Origin: Microvirga sp. Mcv34
GTDB lineage: Bacteria; Pseudomonadota; Alphaproteobacteria; Rhizobiales; Beijerinckiaceae
Assembly: GCF_024519725.1 (NCBI RefSeq)
Contig: NZ_JALJRK010000017.1
Location: forward strand, 32,094 to 96,093
Direction of reading: 5' to 3'
Length of the DNA: 64,000 nucleotides
Position 1 is the stretch's first letter, and every line of letters starts with the position of its first letter. The notes under the pieces are model-generated. The model did not search any database. It had not been told where the DNA came from and saw nothing but the letters and a program-made list of their open reading frames with translations. This document shows positions 26,159 to 33,850 of this stretch, piece by piece. Position numbers and translations under genes: made by a program.

Positions 26159-26839
26159 TTAGCCACCCTGTTTCGTCGCAATCCAGAGCGTGTGTCTCGC
26201 GCCCCCACGTGTGCCGTGGGCACGAGCGTTGACCTCATCCACACCAAATCCCGCCTTGCGCAGGCGCTGGGTAAAGGCCCTATTCGGTGCCGACGACCAC
26301 ACGGCAAAGACGCCACCGGGAGTCAGTGCTGTCCGAGCGGAGCTCAGCCCCGCCAAGTCGTAGAGGCTGTCATTGGTCTTGCGTGTCAGTCCCTCGGGCC
26401 CGTTGTCGACATCCAGCAGAATCCCATCGTAACTAGACCGGCTCGATCTTATCAGAGCGCCGACATCCCCTTCGACGATACTGACGCGTGGATCGGTCAG
26501 GCTATCGCCGAATACGTCGGCCATGGGACCGCGGGCCCATGCCACGACCGCAGGTACCAGTTCAGCCACAGTGACCTGAGCATCGGCTCCCAGTTCAGCG
26601 AGCGCGGCACGAAGCGTAAAGCCCATCCCCAGCCCACCGATCAGGATTCGCGGATGCTTGCGGCCTCGAAGTTGCAGGCATGTGAGTCTGGCGAGCGCCT
26701 CCTCGGAACCACTGAGACGGCTGTTCATCAGTTCGTTGCTGCCCAGCATGATGGAGAACTCGGCCCCACGCCTCTTGAGGCGCAAGTCTCCCCGGTCGCC
26801 CGGAATTTTTGCCGTGTCGAGTAAAATCCAAGGAATCAT
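26159..26839 (-). CDS. Spermidine-synthase-like SAM-dependent methyltransferase fold protein
   Basis: This 226-residue protein begins MIPWILLDTAKIPGD. A Rossmann core is visible: the glycine loop ILIGGLGMGFTLRAAL (about residues 64-79), an acidic residue at the end of strand two (VTVAELVPAVVAWAR), VSIVEGDVGALI and ILLDVDNGPEG. It is related to spermidine synthase-like proteins, which transfer aminopropyl or methyl groups; the truncated N-terminal beta region is typical of bacterial relatives of unknown substrate. GAAGAG precedes the ATG. It diverges from no obvious partner and lies between two signalling genes. Confidence 0.78.
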   Translation of the reverse strand: MIPWILLDTAKIPGDRGDLRLKRRGAEFSIMLGSNELMNSRLSGSEEALARLTCLQLRGRKHPRILIGGLGMGFTLRAALAELGADAQVTVAELVPAVVAWARGPMADVFGDSLTDPRVSIVEGDVGALIRSSRSSYDGILLDVDNGPEGLTRKTNDSLYDLAGLSSARTALTPGGVFAVWSSAPNRAFTQRLRKAGFGVDEVNARAHGTRGGARHTLWIATKQGG

Positions 26840-26923
26840 GAAACGCTCTTCGGACAGCTTTAGCTGTTTCGCGGGACCATGCACAGTCGAATGCACTTGG
26901 CCGAAACGTTGGATGGAGGCGCC

Positions 26924-28117
26924 TTACGATCGAATGGCCGCCGGGAACCGCACGGCAATCCGCGTCCTCCGGTCGCCCTCGATGGTGAGCGTGCCATTGA
27001 GACTACGTGCCATACCCTCGATCAGGCGCATGCCCATTGACCCTGGGCGCCGAGGGCCGGTAATGCCCACGCCATTGTCCTCGATGGAGAGAAGCACGTC
27101 CTCCCCTTCATGGTGCAGCCCGACGCGGACCGCGCCTCGCCGCTTGTCCGGGAAGGCATGCTTGAGGGCGTTGGTGATCGCCTCACCGGTAATCAGCGCC
27201 ACGTTGATCGCCCGATCAACATCCAACGTGATGTCGTCCGCGTCGCTCATGAGTTCGATGCGAAGGTCGTCAGGGCTCTGAAGATGGCCGAAGTTCCGGC
27301 ACAGCTCCGTCAGATAGGCGGCCATGTCGACCGACTGCACGTCGTTGCTGTCCTGCCGGTAGAGGAGTTCGTGAATGCGGGCGAGATGGTCGAGGCGCTG
27401 GATCGCGTTCTCCAAGGCCTCCGATACATTGGGATCGCCTTGGCGGGCGATCTGAAGGCGCAGCATCGAAATGGCCATGGCGATGCTGTTCTTGGCCCGG
27501 TGATTGACCTCGTGCAGCAGCACTCTTCTTTGGCTCAGAAGCTTGTCCTTCTCCCGGATGCTCTCCGTCAGGACACCCTCCAAGGCATGCCGACGATCCA
27601 GTTCCTTCTGAAGTTCATGCGTACGTTCCCTGACGCGGCTTTCCAGCACCTCGTTCAGACGTTGGGTGCGGCGCTCGGCCCTGACGCGGCGGGTGATGTC
27701 CCAGAACGATGCGAAGTGCTGGATCAGGCAGCCCTGGTTGTCGTGAACAGGACTGACGAACTGGGCCACCCACACCTCCCGGCCGCTTTTGGCCCGAAGC
27801 TGGACCTCCAAGTTGAGAGGCTCGTCCACGATCATGGCAGCCCGGATGAGCCGCTCCACCTCAGGATCGGTGTCAGGACCGGTCAGAAAGAAATAGTTCT
27901 GGCCCATGACCTCCTCGTGGGAGTACCCGAAGAGATCGATGAAGGATTGATTGACGTAAACGATGGGATTGCCGGTCACCGTGGGGTCTGTGACCACCAT
28001 GGGCATGCGGGTAGCCTCGACCGCGGCGACGAACGGGCCGCCGCCGCGTTGGAAGGCACTCACCCGCTCTTCGGCGCGGCTCTGAAGGGTATCTGCGAGG
28101 ATCGGGTCAGGCCTCAA
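26924..28117 (-). CDS. HWE/HisKA_2-type sensor histidine kinase with LOV-like PAS domain lacking the photoactive Cys
   Basis: This protein of about 397 residues starts at TTG 28117 (GGAG nine bases upstream). A PAS domain of LOV type spans about residues 28-150: VVTDPTVTGNPIVYVNQSF, then GYSHEEVMGQNYFFLTGPDTDPE. LOV photoreceptors have Cys in GxNCRFLQ; here that position is Tyr (GQNYFFL), so flavin photoadduct chemistry is not possible. A coiled coil (about 150-195) leads to the H-box LLHEVNHRAKNSIAMAISM (about 205) and ATPase motifs EAITNALKHAF, IEDNGVGI and GSMGMRLIEGM. It is likely a cytoplasmic sensor in general stress signalling; its response regulator is not nearby. Confidence 0.85.
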   Translation of the reverse strand: MRPDPILADTLQSRAEERVSAFQRGGGPFVAAVEATRMPMVVTDPTVTGNPIVYVNQSFIDLFGYSHEEVMGQNYFFLTGPDTDPEVERLIRAAMIVDEPLNLEVQLRAKSGREVWVAQFVSPVHDNQGCLIQHFASFWDITRRVRAERRTQRLNEVLESRVRERTHELQKELDRRHALEGVLTESIREKDKLLSQRRVLLHEVNHRAKNSIAMAISMLRLQIARQGDPNVSEALENAIQRLDHLARIHELLYRQDSNDVQSVDMAAYLTELCRNFGHLQSPDDLRIELMSDADDITLDVDRAINVALITGEAITNALKHAFPDKRRGAVRVGLHHEGEDVLLSIEDNGVGITGPRRPGSMGMRLIEGMARSLNGTLTIEGDRRTRIAVRFPAAIRS

Positions 28118-28132
28118 TTGATGTCGCTCCAG

Positions 28133-28279
28133 CTACGATGCCCGCTTGCCGCCGGGCGGTTTGGCCGGAGCGCTGCCCTTGCCCTGGCTCACGAAGGGAG
28201 AGGCCTGGATCGGGGTCTTGGGCTTGTCCTGCTTCGGCTTCTTCGCCTCGCGGTTGCCGCGCTTTTCGCCTCTGGCCAT
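28133..28279 (-). CDS. Small basic Lys/Pro-rich protein
   Basis: This 48-residue protein begins MARGEKRGNREAKKPKQDKP and ends PGGKRAS. TGGAGATAATTC precedes ATG 28279. It is strongly basic and probably disordered. Similar short Lys-rich proteins beginning MARG/MAKG with GNREAKKPK are, as far as I recall, widespread in Rhizobiales without assigned function. It lies 15 bases upstream of the histidine kinase start on the same strand and likely shares its transcript. Confidence 0.7.
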   Translation of the reverse strand: MARGEKRGNREAKKPKQDKPKTPIQASPFVSQGKGSAPAKPPGGKRAS

Positions 28280-28320
28280 GAATTATCTCCATTGTCAGTC
28301 AGGATCTGGGAGTAGTGGTC

Positions 28321-28626
28321 TCAGTTGTGGGGCGGCTTGTCGAGCAGATGATCGAAGTCGGCCAGCACGCCGTCGATAAGCCTGCGGCGACGCAGGTCGG
28401 ATGCGTCCAAACTCTTTGCGAGCAGACCCAGCAGATAGCGCGCCTTCTCGACAGCCTCCGCCCAGTCGGTGGCGGGTGCGGCCGCGAGCAGATCCTCCAA
28501 TTCCGCCTGTCGTGCGTGGAGTGCTGCCTGATCGGCCTCAACCTCGGATCGCAGCCGTCGAAGGTCAGTGGCTTTCTGGGCTGCCATGCCGCGATGCGCA
28601 TCAAGATTGGTTGGTTGATCAACCAT
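28321..28626 (-). CDS. Hypothetical helical protein
   Basis: This 101-residue protein is mostly charged helix: ATDLRRLRSEVEADQAAL and RQAELEDLLAAAPATDWAEA form a likely coiled coil, then a Leu-rich helix (ARYLLGLLAKSLDASDLRRRRL) ends with LLDKPPHN. It has no export signal or membrane segment. It is on the same strand as the small basic protein and kinase genes, 41 bases upstream of the former. No family is recognised. Confidence 0.6.
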   Translation of the reverse strand: MVDQPTNLDAHRGMAAQKATDLRRLRSEVEADQAALHARQAELEDLLAAAPATDWAEAVEKARYLLGLLAKSLDASDLRRRRLIDGVLADFDHLLDKPPHN

Positions 28627-28712
28627 GGTGAGCCTCCTCCTGCGGGTTGAGAGGCAAAACTGTTACCAGCGATGCTATCTCATCCATGCCTTCGCCTCCA
28701 CGCCTTTCGTTG

Positions 28713-29015
28713 TCAGGCTCGCTCCGTGAGCAGCCGTGCCAACCTCATGGCTGGCTGAGTACTCTCGCCCATCGTCTCGGGCGCCGCGAGGTGCCACTCA
28801 TGGGCTTGAAGCGCCCAGGCAACGTCAGAGAGGCTGCCGAGCGGCTCGTGCGGCCATGCAGGTTTGCCCGTGGGCGTGAGAATCATGAACTGTCGTGACG
28901 TCTTCCGGCCGACGCGCGCCACGTACAGGGTCTCATCACCCTGACGAAGCAAGGTGACAGGGGCGTAGACCTGCGATCCGCGAAAGAAGGCCTCTGCGCT
29001 GGTCAATCGGTTCAC
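28713..29015 (-). CDS. Hypothetical protein
   Basis: This 100-residue protein starts at GTG 29015, overlapping the stop of the upstream 66-residue gene as GTGA, so the two are translationally coupled. Visible strands include QVYAPVTLLRQGDETLYVARVGRK and RQFMILTPTGKPAW; the C-terminus is helical. No transmembrane or catalytic motif is seen. The compact alpha/beta pattern suggests a folded cytoplasmic protein of unknown role. Confidence 0.58.
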   Translation of the reverse strand: MNRLTSAEAFFRGSQVYAPVTLLRQGDETLYVARVGRKTSRQFMILTPTGKPAWPHEPLGSLSDVAWALQAHEWHLAAPETMGESTQPAMRLARLLTERA

Positions 29016-29212
29016 GCCTGTGCCGTGATCTCGCTCTCGCGCACGGCGCGCTCGCCGAAGCCGGACGATTTGATGCGATAGGAGACCTCGCCGGTCTGAT
29101 CGGCCGGCATGAGGCGGGTTACCTCGTAGATACCGCTTGTCGTTGCGCGCTTATCCGAGAAGTTCGGATGGGTGATGCGGACCAACTGATGGATTTTGTA
29201 TTTGTGAGACAT
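29012..29212 (-). CDS. Small hypothetical protein
   Basis: This 66-residue protein begins MSHKYKIHQLVRITHPNF and contains GIYEVTRLMPADQTGEVSYRIKSS. The pattern of short strands resembles an SH3-like barrel, often seen in small proteins that bind nucleic acid or peptides in rhizobia. GGAGCAATGA-like sequence precedes the start. It is the first gene of a coupled pair and lies downstream of the cold-shock gene terminator. Confidence 0.6.
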   Translation of the reverse strand: MSHKYKIHQLVRITHPNFSDKRATTSGIYEVTRLMPADQTGEVSYRIKSSGFGERAVRESEITAQA

Positions 29213-29283
29213 TCATTGCTCCTGGAGCCCGACTGCTTGTCAGGCGGCGCGGATAACCGCTGCCGGGTGATCGAAGGCGCGAA

Positions 29284-29313
29284 CCAAAAAGCCGCCCCAC
29301 AAGGGAGCGGCTT
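29284..29313 (-). terminator. Rho-independent terminator of the cold-shock gene
   Basis: Read on the minus strand, AAGCCGCTCCC, loop TTGT, GGGGCGGCTT is followed by TTTGG. It lies about 45 bases after the stop of the cold-shock gene. Confidence 0.75.
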
Positions 29314-29357
29314 CATGACCAGACGGCTCAGGCCTATGTCCTGAGCGATCATAGCGA

Positions 29358-29567
29358 TTACGCCGTTTCGATGTTGTTGACGGCGATCTTGCCGGAGCGG
29401 CGATCTTCGGCCGTGTCGAACGAGACCTTCTGGCCTTCGACGAGGTTGCGCATGCCGGCACGCTCAAGAGCGGTCGCATGGACGAACACGTCCTTGCTGC
29501 CATCGTTCGGCTGGATGAAGCCGAAGCCCTTCATATCGTTGTAGAACTTCACAGTGCCCGTAATCAT
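29358..29567 (-). CDS. cspA: Cold-shock domain protein (CspA family)
   Basis: This 69-residue protein is a single cold-shock domain: GTVKFYNDMKGFGFIQPNDG contains RNP1 (KGFGFI), and DVFVHATAL contains RNP2 (VFVH). It should bind single-stranded RNA and DNA as an RNA chaperone. AAAGGTG precedes ATG 29567. A minus-strand promoter at 29731-29759 would give a leader of about 155 bases, the layout of temperature-regulated csp genes. A strong terminator follows. Confidence 0.92.
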   Translation of the reverse strand: MITGTVKFYNDMKGFGFIQPNDGSKDVFVHATALERAGMRNLVEGQKVSFDTAEDRRSGKIAVNNIETA

Positions 29568-30026
29568 GGGAGTCACCTTTCGCAATTGCATGTAGATGCA
29601 CGTGAGTGAAGGCGCGCAAAAGCGCGATCTCAACTCGGCTTGTCGATGTAATGGTAAGAAAGTCCGAACGTGCGCTTGGCGATACCAGAAGCGAAACGAC
29701 CCGATTGTCCGGCCAAAATCCGATAAAAACTATATAGTTCTTTTCCAGATCAATAGCAAGTGGTGTGTTTCTTCTTGCTTGAATTAGCAAAAAACTTGTC
29801 ATCTCAGGTGGAAGCTGGTCTTGCCGATGTCGATCCTAAGGGTGGCAACCTGATGAAGCGGAGCTGTAGACATGGCTCAGTTCCTCGTGCTGGGAGCCCC
29901 TGATGAAGGGGGCGCCGGTAAGCACGGCCGGTCCATCCCATTAGCTGACCTTAGCTGTTCCGGGGCAGCGTAGTTTGCTGCCGCCACGGCTCCATAAGGC
30001 CTGCTTCGTGACATCAGACATCTGTC
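29568..30026. other. Intergenic region: csp leader and promoter, otherwise nothing recognised
   Basis: The right two thirds (29760-30026) contain no convincing gene on either strand. The left part is the untranslated leader of the cold-shock gene. Base composition becomes AT-richer around 29720-29800 than in the neighbouring genes. Confidence 0.5.
29731..29759 (-). promoter_or_regulatory. Candidate sigma70-type promoter of the cold-shock gene
   Basis: On the minus strand, TTGCTA (complement of 29754-29759) and TATATA (complement of 29731-29736) are separated by exactly 17 bases. This would place the transcript start near 29724, about 155 bases before the ATG. Inferred from sequence only. Confidence 0.55.
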
Positions 30027-30287
30027 TCACGCGCGTGGGGGCAGCGGCTCCGGATCCACCCGGTGGATCGCCATGGTGATTGTCACGGTCAGTACCCGCT
30101 GGCGATGTTCGTTCTTCACTTCGATCGTGATGTCCCGAGCGTCGCTCTTCGGCAGCCGATCCCGGCCGATCTCGGCTGCGGCCTCCGCTGCCGCATGTTC
30201 GGCAGCATCCAGGCTCTCGAACTCAAGGCCATCTGCATCAGGGATGAACCGCGTTCCTTCCCGCACATCGAAGTAAAAACGAGGCAT
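30027..30287 (-). CDS. DUF6894 family protein
   Basis: This 86-residue protein begins MPRFYFDVREGTRFIPDADG, followed by FESLDAAEHAAAEAAAEIGRD and ITIEVKNEHRQRVLTVTITM. The order of strand, conserved Asp-Gly, Ala-rich helix and two closing strands is typical of the DUF6894 family, which is abundant and multi-copy in Microvirga, Methylobacterium and Bradyrhizobium. Function is unknown. It stands alone downstream of the Crp/Fnr regulator on the same strand. Confidence 0.78.
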   Translation of the reverse strand: MPRFYFDVREGTRFIPDADGLEFESLDAAEHAAAEAAAEIGRDRLPKSDARDITIEVKNEHRQRVLTVTITMAIHRVDPEPLPPRA

Positions 30288-30377
30288 GGCTTTGTCCTAT
30301 CATCTGATGCCTCCAAATCCGGGAGGGTGTGGTTCGTTGTGCCTTCGTCCGGGAAGATGCCGAGGCTGCCGCTCCCG

Positions 30378-31097
30378 CTAGCGTGGCTCCCTGTCCAGGC
30401 ACAGGAACGATGGGTCAAACTCGGCAAGCTGTTGCAGAAGCCGCCTGTCCTCGACGGTGAGGGTTTCCCCGCGCCAGGTGATCAGGCCCTCCGTTCGCAG
30501 TTCCTGGATGATGCGGTTCACATGGACGTTCGAGAGGCCAAGGGCGTCACCCAGCTCGGCCTGGGTCAGAGGAAGCTTGAAGCTATCCTCCGTGACCAGC
30601 CCGACGGCCTCAAGCCGCACGAACAGCTCGCAGAGCAGGTAAGCCGTGTGCTCCAGGGCCGAGCGTCGCCCCATGGCCACCAGCCATCGACGGTTGATCG
30701 CCCCATCGACAAGGGTGGTCAGCCAGAGCAGACGGGCCAGGTGGGGATGGTTCTCGGAGATCTCGCGCAGGGTGTCGTGAGAGATCACGCCGACCGTGCA
30801 GGGCGTGATCGCCATGGCCGCATGGTCCATCCGCTTCACCAGGAAGCTGTCGAGGTCAACGAAGTCGCCGGGCAGGTGAAGGGCCGTGATCTGGCGCTTG
30901 CCGTTCCTGAGGAGATTGTAGCGCCCGGCATAACCCTCCAGCAGAACCGTGCACTCGGGCGGACGGTCCCCCTCCAGAAGGATGTCCACGCCCTTGTTGA
31001 CCTGTCGCGGCCTGACGGCCGCTCCCTCCAGCAACCGGCGCTCGGTATCCGAGAGTTGGTCATAATGCTCAAGTTTGCGGATCAGGCGCGTGTACAG
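30378..31097 (-). CDS. Crp/Fnr-family transcription regulator
   Basis: The protein has a cyclic-nucleotide-like beta-barrel (about residues 30-130: VNKGVDILLEGDRPPECTVLLEG, HLPGDFVDLDSFL) and a winged helix (LTQAELGDALGLSNVHVNRIIQEL). No cysteine cluster for an FNR-type Fe-S centre is present. Similarity to relatives runs upstream of the first TTG (31034) through LYTRLIRKLEHYDQLSDTE, up to a stop at 31113-31115. In that extension the best start is CTG 31097, with ACAGGAG at good spacing; TTG 31034 would remove 21 residues of the usual N-terminal helix. Rhizobial relatives often act in stress or nitrogen-related control; the target is unknown. Confidence 0.8.
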   Translation of the reverse strand: MYTRLIRKLEHYDQLSDTERRLLEGAAVRPRQVNKGVDILLEGDRPPECTVLLEGYAGRYNLLRNGKRQITALHLPGDFVDLDSFLVKRMDHAAMAITPCTVGVISHDTLREISENHPHLARLLWLTTLVDGAINRRWLVAMGRRSALEHTAYLLCELFVRLEAVGLVTEDSFKLPLTQAELGDALGLSNVHVNRIIQELRTEGLITWRGETLTVEDRRLLQQLAEFDPSFLCLDREPR

Positions 31098-31302
31098 GGA
31101 GGATCTCCTGTTTCAGGATCTGATCCAAACCACTTCTGGAACTTGGCCCACGGTGCTCATCAGCATAGCCGAGGTTGTGCCGGAAGGCGAGCAGACCTCG
31201 GTCCATATGATGACGGTCGGGATCCGCCCTTGATCCCAGTTGGGGCATGGAAGGTACCCAAGTGAGACAGTATGAGCCTGCTCTTCGCTGTCTCTCGAAA
31301 GC

Positions 31303-31890
31303 TCAGCCTACTTCAGGATCTTGCCAGCGGTGGTCATTCAGGCCTCCAATCCACTCCTCCAAGACCCGTCTGATCGCCTGTTCCGGCGGCTCCTCGCGCG
31401 TGAAGGCCCACCAGGTATGGGCACCCTGCCAGAGGCTCGCCATCTGCCAGCCGAGGCGCTCGCCCTGCGCCGGATCCCTCGCGAGGCGGCGGCCGAGAGC
31501 CTCGGCCAGGCGATGGCCCCAGGCCGCGCCGCGGCGGCGCAGCAACGGATCGCGGAGGTCCTCCCGCAACAGCAGCAGGCCATTGCTCGCGTCACGTTCG
31601 GCGGTCTCCGGCGGCATCAGGCGCAGCAGCAGATTGATCGCACCTTCAGGGGTCGGCGCCTCAACCGCGTCCGCAGCCTCGGTTGCCGCATCGAGCCGGT
31701 CCCAGGCCCGCAGGAGAATGGCTTGGACCATCGCCTCCCGGGCGCCGTAGCGCTGCACCAGTGTCGCCGGCGAGAGGCCACAGGCCTTCGCGGCGCGCGC
31801 GAAGGAAAGCGCATCGGGTCCGCTCTCCATAAGCGCATCGAGGAGGGCGTCGAGCACCTGCTCGTCAGGAATCGTCTTGGGTCTTGCCAT
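31303..31890 (-). CDS. TetR-family transcription repressor
   Basis: This 195-residue protein has an N-terminal TetR helix-turn-helix (LDALLDALMESGPDALSFARAAKACGLSPATLVQRYG split over residues 12-49) and a helical ligand domain with WQMASLWQGAHTWWAF. It is divergent from a DHFR-like gene with only 47 bases between start codons and a clear palindrome in the gap, so it probably represses both. The ligand is unknown. Confidence 0.85.
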   Translation of the reverse strand: MARPKTIPDEQVLDALLDALMESGPDALSFARAAKACGLSPATLVQRYGAREAMVQAILLRAWDRLDAATEAADAVEAPTPEGAINLLLRLMPPETAERDASNGLLLLREDLRDPLLRRRGAAWGHRLAEALGRRLARDPAQGERLGWQMASLWQGAHTWWAFTREEPPEQAIRRVLEEWIGGLNDHRWQDPEVG

Positions 31891-31898
31891 GGATATAT

Positions 31899-31918
31899 AT
31901 AAACGTTTATTCGTTTAT
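31899..31918. promoter_or_regulatory. Candidate TetR operator
   Basis: ATAAACG (31899-31905), a 6-base spacer and CGTTTAT (31912-31918) form a perfect 7-bp inverted repeat in an AT-rich stretch between the divergent TetR and DHFR-like genes. The length of 20 bases suits a TetR dimer. It lies 10-30 bases from both start codons. Confidence 0.65.
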
Positions 31919-31937
31919 TAATCAACGGGAGACCGCC

Positions 31938-32462
31938 ATGGCCAGGATTCTGGGTTACATCGCCGCCAGCCTCGACGGGCTGATCGCCACCGAGGACGAC
32001 ACTCTGGACTGGCTGTTCACGTACAACGACATGGACCTGGGGGAGCACGACTACCGCATCTTCCTCAACCGCATCCGTACCGTGGTGATGGGGCGCGGCG
32101 CATACGACTTCATCGCCAGGGATCCCTCGCCGTGGGCTTACGGAGGCCAGCGCGTCATCGTTGTCACGTCGCGGCCGATCGACGAACCGCGGGGGGCGCT
32201 GGAGGTCCGCGGCGACGTCGATGCGCTGATCCGGGAACTTCGCGAGCTCGACGACGGCGACGTCTGGATGATGGGTGGCGGTCAGTTGCAGATGGCGTTC
32301 CTCGAGCGCGGCGCACTGGACGAGATCGAGATCTACGTCATCCCGGAGATGCTGGGCGGTGGTCGCCCGCTCTTTCCGCTCACGGGCTTCCGCGCCAGCC
32401 CGACTCTCGTCAGCGCCAAGGCGATCGACAAGGGCTGCGTGCGGCTGCACTACCGGTTCTAG
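31938..32462 (+). CDS. Dihydrofolate-reductase-fold (RibD C-terminal-like) protein
   Basis: This 174-residue protein begins ARILGYIAASLDGLIAT, a typical opening of DHFR-family proteins related to the reductase domain of RibD. Further marks are RTVVMGRGAYDF, RVIVVTSRP, VWMMGGGQLQMAFLERG and EIEIYVIPEMLGGGRPLF. It should bind NADPH; the substrate is unknown, and a role in folate synthesis is unlikely because the folate-site residues are not conserved. ATG 31938 follows CGGGAG. Control by the divergent TetR gene is inferred. Confidence 0.84.
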   Translation: MARILGYIAASLDGLIATEDDTLDWLFTYNDMDLGEHDYRIFLNRIRTVVMGRGAYDFIARDPSPWAYGGQRVIVVTSRPIDEPRGALEVRGDVDALIRELRELDDGDVWMMGGGQLQMAFLERGALDEIEIYVIPEMLGGGRPLFPLTGFRASPTLVSAKAIDKGCVRLHYRF

Positions 32463-32548
32463 CGTGGTGGGCTCGATCTGGCTGGCCACTGTCACACGTG
32501 GGACCCCGGTTCCGCTTCAACGCACCGCTTTGATTGAGATGCACCCGT

Positions 32549-32605
32549 ATGGCGAGGCTCGCCTTTGCGTTGAACCAGTCCCTGGACGGCTATGCCGACC
32601 GCACG
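32549..32605 (+). pseudogene. Remnant of a second DHFR-like gene (first ~17 codons)
   Basis: From ATG 32549 the translation MARLAFALNQSLDGYAD matches the opening of DHFR-family proteins, then departs abruptly (RTVRPSGTRTT). The rest of such a gene is missing; the sequence soon enters the convergent DHFR-like gene. It looks like the stub left by a deletion. Confidence 0.5.
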
Positions 32606-32642
32606 GTGCGGCCCAGCGGAACGAGAACGACTGTTTCGAGCG

Positions 32643-33197
32643 TCACACGCTCTTTTGCTCGTAGGAAAGGATCAGCCCGCCGTTCTTGAGAGGCTGGCAC
32701 TCGCGCAAGGTGAAGTGGGTCCGGCCGCTTGCAGGTTTGAACAGCGGCGTGCCTTCGCCCCACACCACCGGCGCAAGACAGACGCGGTATTCGTCCACCA
32801 GTTCCTCGTCCATCAGCGTTGCCAGCAATTCGGCGCTGCCGAAGACGAACACGTCCCGGCCAGCTTCCTGTTTGAGCGCCCTGACCGTTTCAGCCGCTTC
32901 GCCTTTCAGAAGCCGGCTGTTGGCCCAGTTAGCCGCCTCCAGTGAGCGGGAGGCCACCGCCTTGTCGAGGCCGTTCATCATCCTGGCGATCGGACCCTCC
33001 TTCTTCGTCCAATAGTCGCGCATGCCGTCATAGGTGCGCCGGCCGAACAGGAGCGTTCCGATTTCCCCGCCCTGACGGAGGGAAAATTCCTCCAGCTCCT
33101 CGCCCCAGACCGTGCCGTGCATATCGAGCTGCCAGGGTCCGGAGCCTTCGAAATATCCATCCAGCGTCATGACGTTCCAGGCGATCAGCTTTCTCAT
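32643..33197 (-). CDS. Dihydrofolate-reductase-fold (RibD C-terminal-like) protein
   Basis: This 184-residue protein begins MRKLIAWNVMTLDGYFEG and carries GTLLFGRRTYDGMRDYW, AGRDVFVFGSAELLATLMDEELVDEYR in pieces, and PVVWGEGTPLF. These are the NADPH-fold marks of the RibD C-terminal/DHFR-like family. It is the third gene of a minus-strand set after an ArsR-type regulator and an SRPBCC protein, a combination common in soil bacteria. The substrate is unknown. Confidence 0.85.
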   Translation of the reverse strand: MRKLIAWNVMTLDGYFEGSGPWQLDMHGTVWGEELEEFSLRQGGEIGTLLFGRRTYDGMRDYWTKKEGPIARMMNGLDKAVASRSLEAANWANSRLLKGEAAETVRALKQEAGRDVFVFGSAELLATLMDEELVDEYRVCLAPVVWGEGTPLFKPASGRTHFTLRECQPLKNGGLILSYEQKSV

Positions 33198-33291
33198 ATC
33201 CGATGCTTTCGGGCACTTTGTTCGATCGTCGATCGGCAGTCAGTGGCCATTCCGCCGATCCCAGGGCGGCACGAAGGAGCGGGGCGAGCTT

Positions 33292-33846
33292 TCATTCGGC
33301 ATTCGCGCCGTGTGGGGACGTTGGACCCACAGGCTCATTCGCTCGTCCACCCCTGACCTTCGCAACGTGCCGGGCCAGTTTTGCGAGCGTTTGCCCCCCA
33401 TACTCCACGGCCCCGAAGCTGACCGCCCATTCCCGACGCTCCTTGGTCGGATGCATCTGCCGGAGCGTGAGCACGGTCTTGCCGTTGCTTTGTTCGTCGA
33501 AGGTGACGAGCATCCTGAACCGACCGGGGTCGTCGTCCGCGTCCGACCCGTGCTCGACCTCGATGAGGGCCGGGGCCTCGATACGGAGAAACAGCATTCG
33601 GTTGGTATAGCGAGTGCCGTCGGGAGCGACCATGTCGAACCGCCAGACCCCGCCTGGCCTGAGGTCGATCTCTTTGCTTTCGATCACCATGCCGTCGGGA
33701 CCGAACCACTGTCCGATCTGATCCGGGTCCGTCCAAGCGGAGCAGACGACGCTCCGGGGAGCATCAATGACCCGGCTCAGGATGATCTCACGATCAACGG
33801 GCCAGTCCTGCCAGGGGGAGCCGGACTTTTGGGATGGAGCGTTCAA
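33292..33846 (-). CDS. SRPBCC/AHSA1-domain protein
   Basis: This 184-residue protein has the AHSA1 pattern: IILSRVIDAPRSVVCSAWTDPDQIGQWFGP, DLRPGGVWRFDMVAPDGT, LIEVEHGSD and a C-terminal helix. It follows the ArsR-type regulator gene by four bases, so it is co-translated with it; ArsR-AHSA1 pairs of this type are frequent in rhizobia and thought to be a self-contained regulated unit. The ligand is unknown. Confidence 0.85.
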   Translation of the reverse strand: MNAPSQKSGSPWQDWPVDREIILSRVIDAPRSVVCSAWTDPDQIGQWFGPDGMVIESKEIDLRPGGVWRFDMVAPDGTRYTNRMLFLRIEAPALIEVEHGSDADDDPGRFRMLVTFDEQSNGKTVLTLRQMHPTKERREWAVSFGAVEYGGQTLAKLARHVAKVRGGRANEPVGPTSPHGANAE

Positions 33847-33850
33847 CGTC

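Noticed and set aside
29464..29802. Minus-strand open frame of 112 codons over the csp leader
   Set aside because: It overlaps the cold-shock gene and its promoter in another frame; the csp domain is certain.
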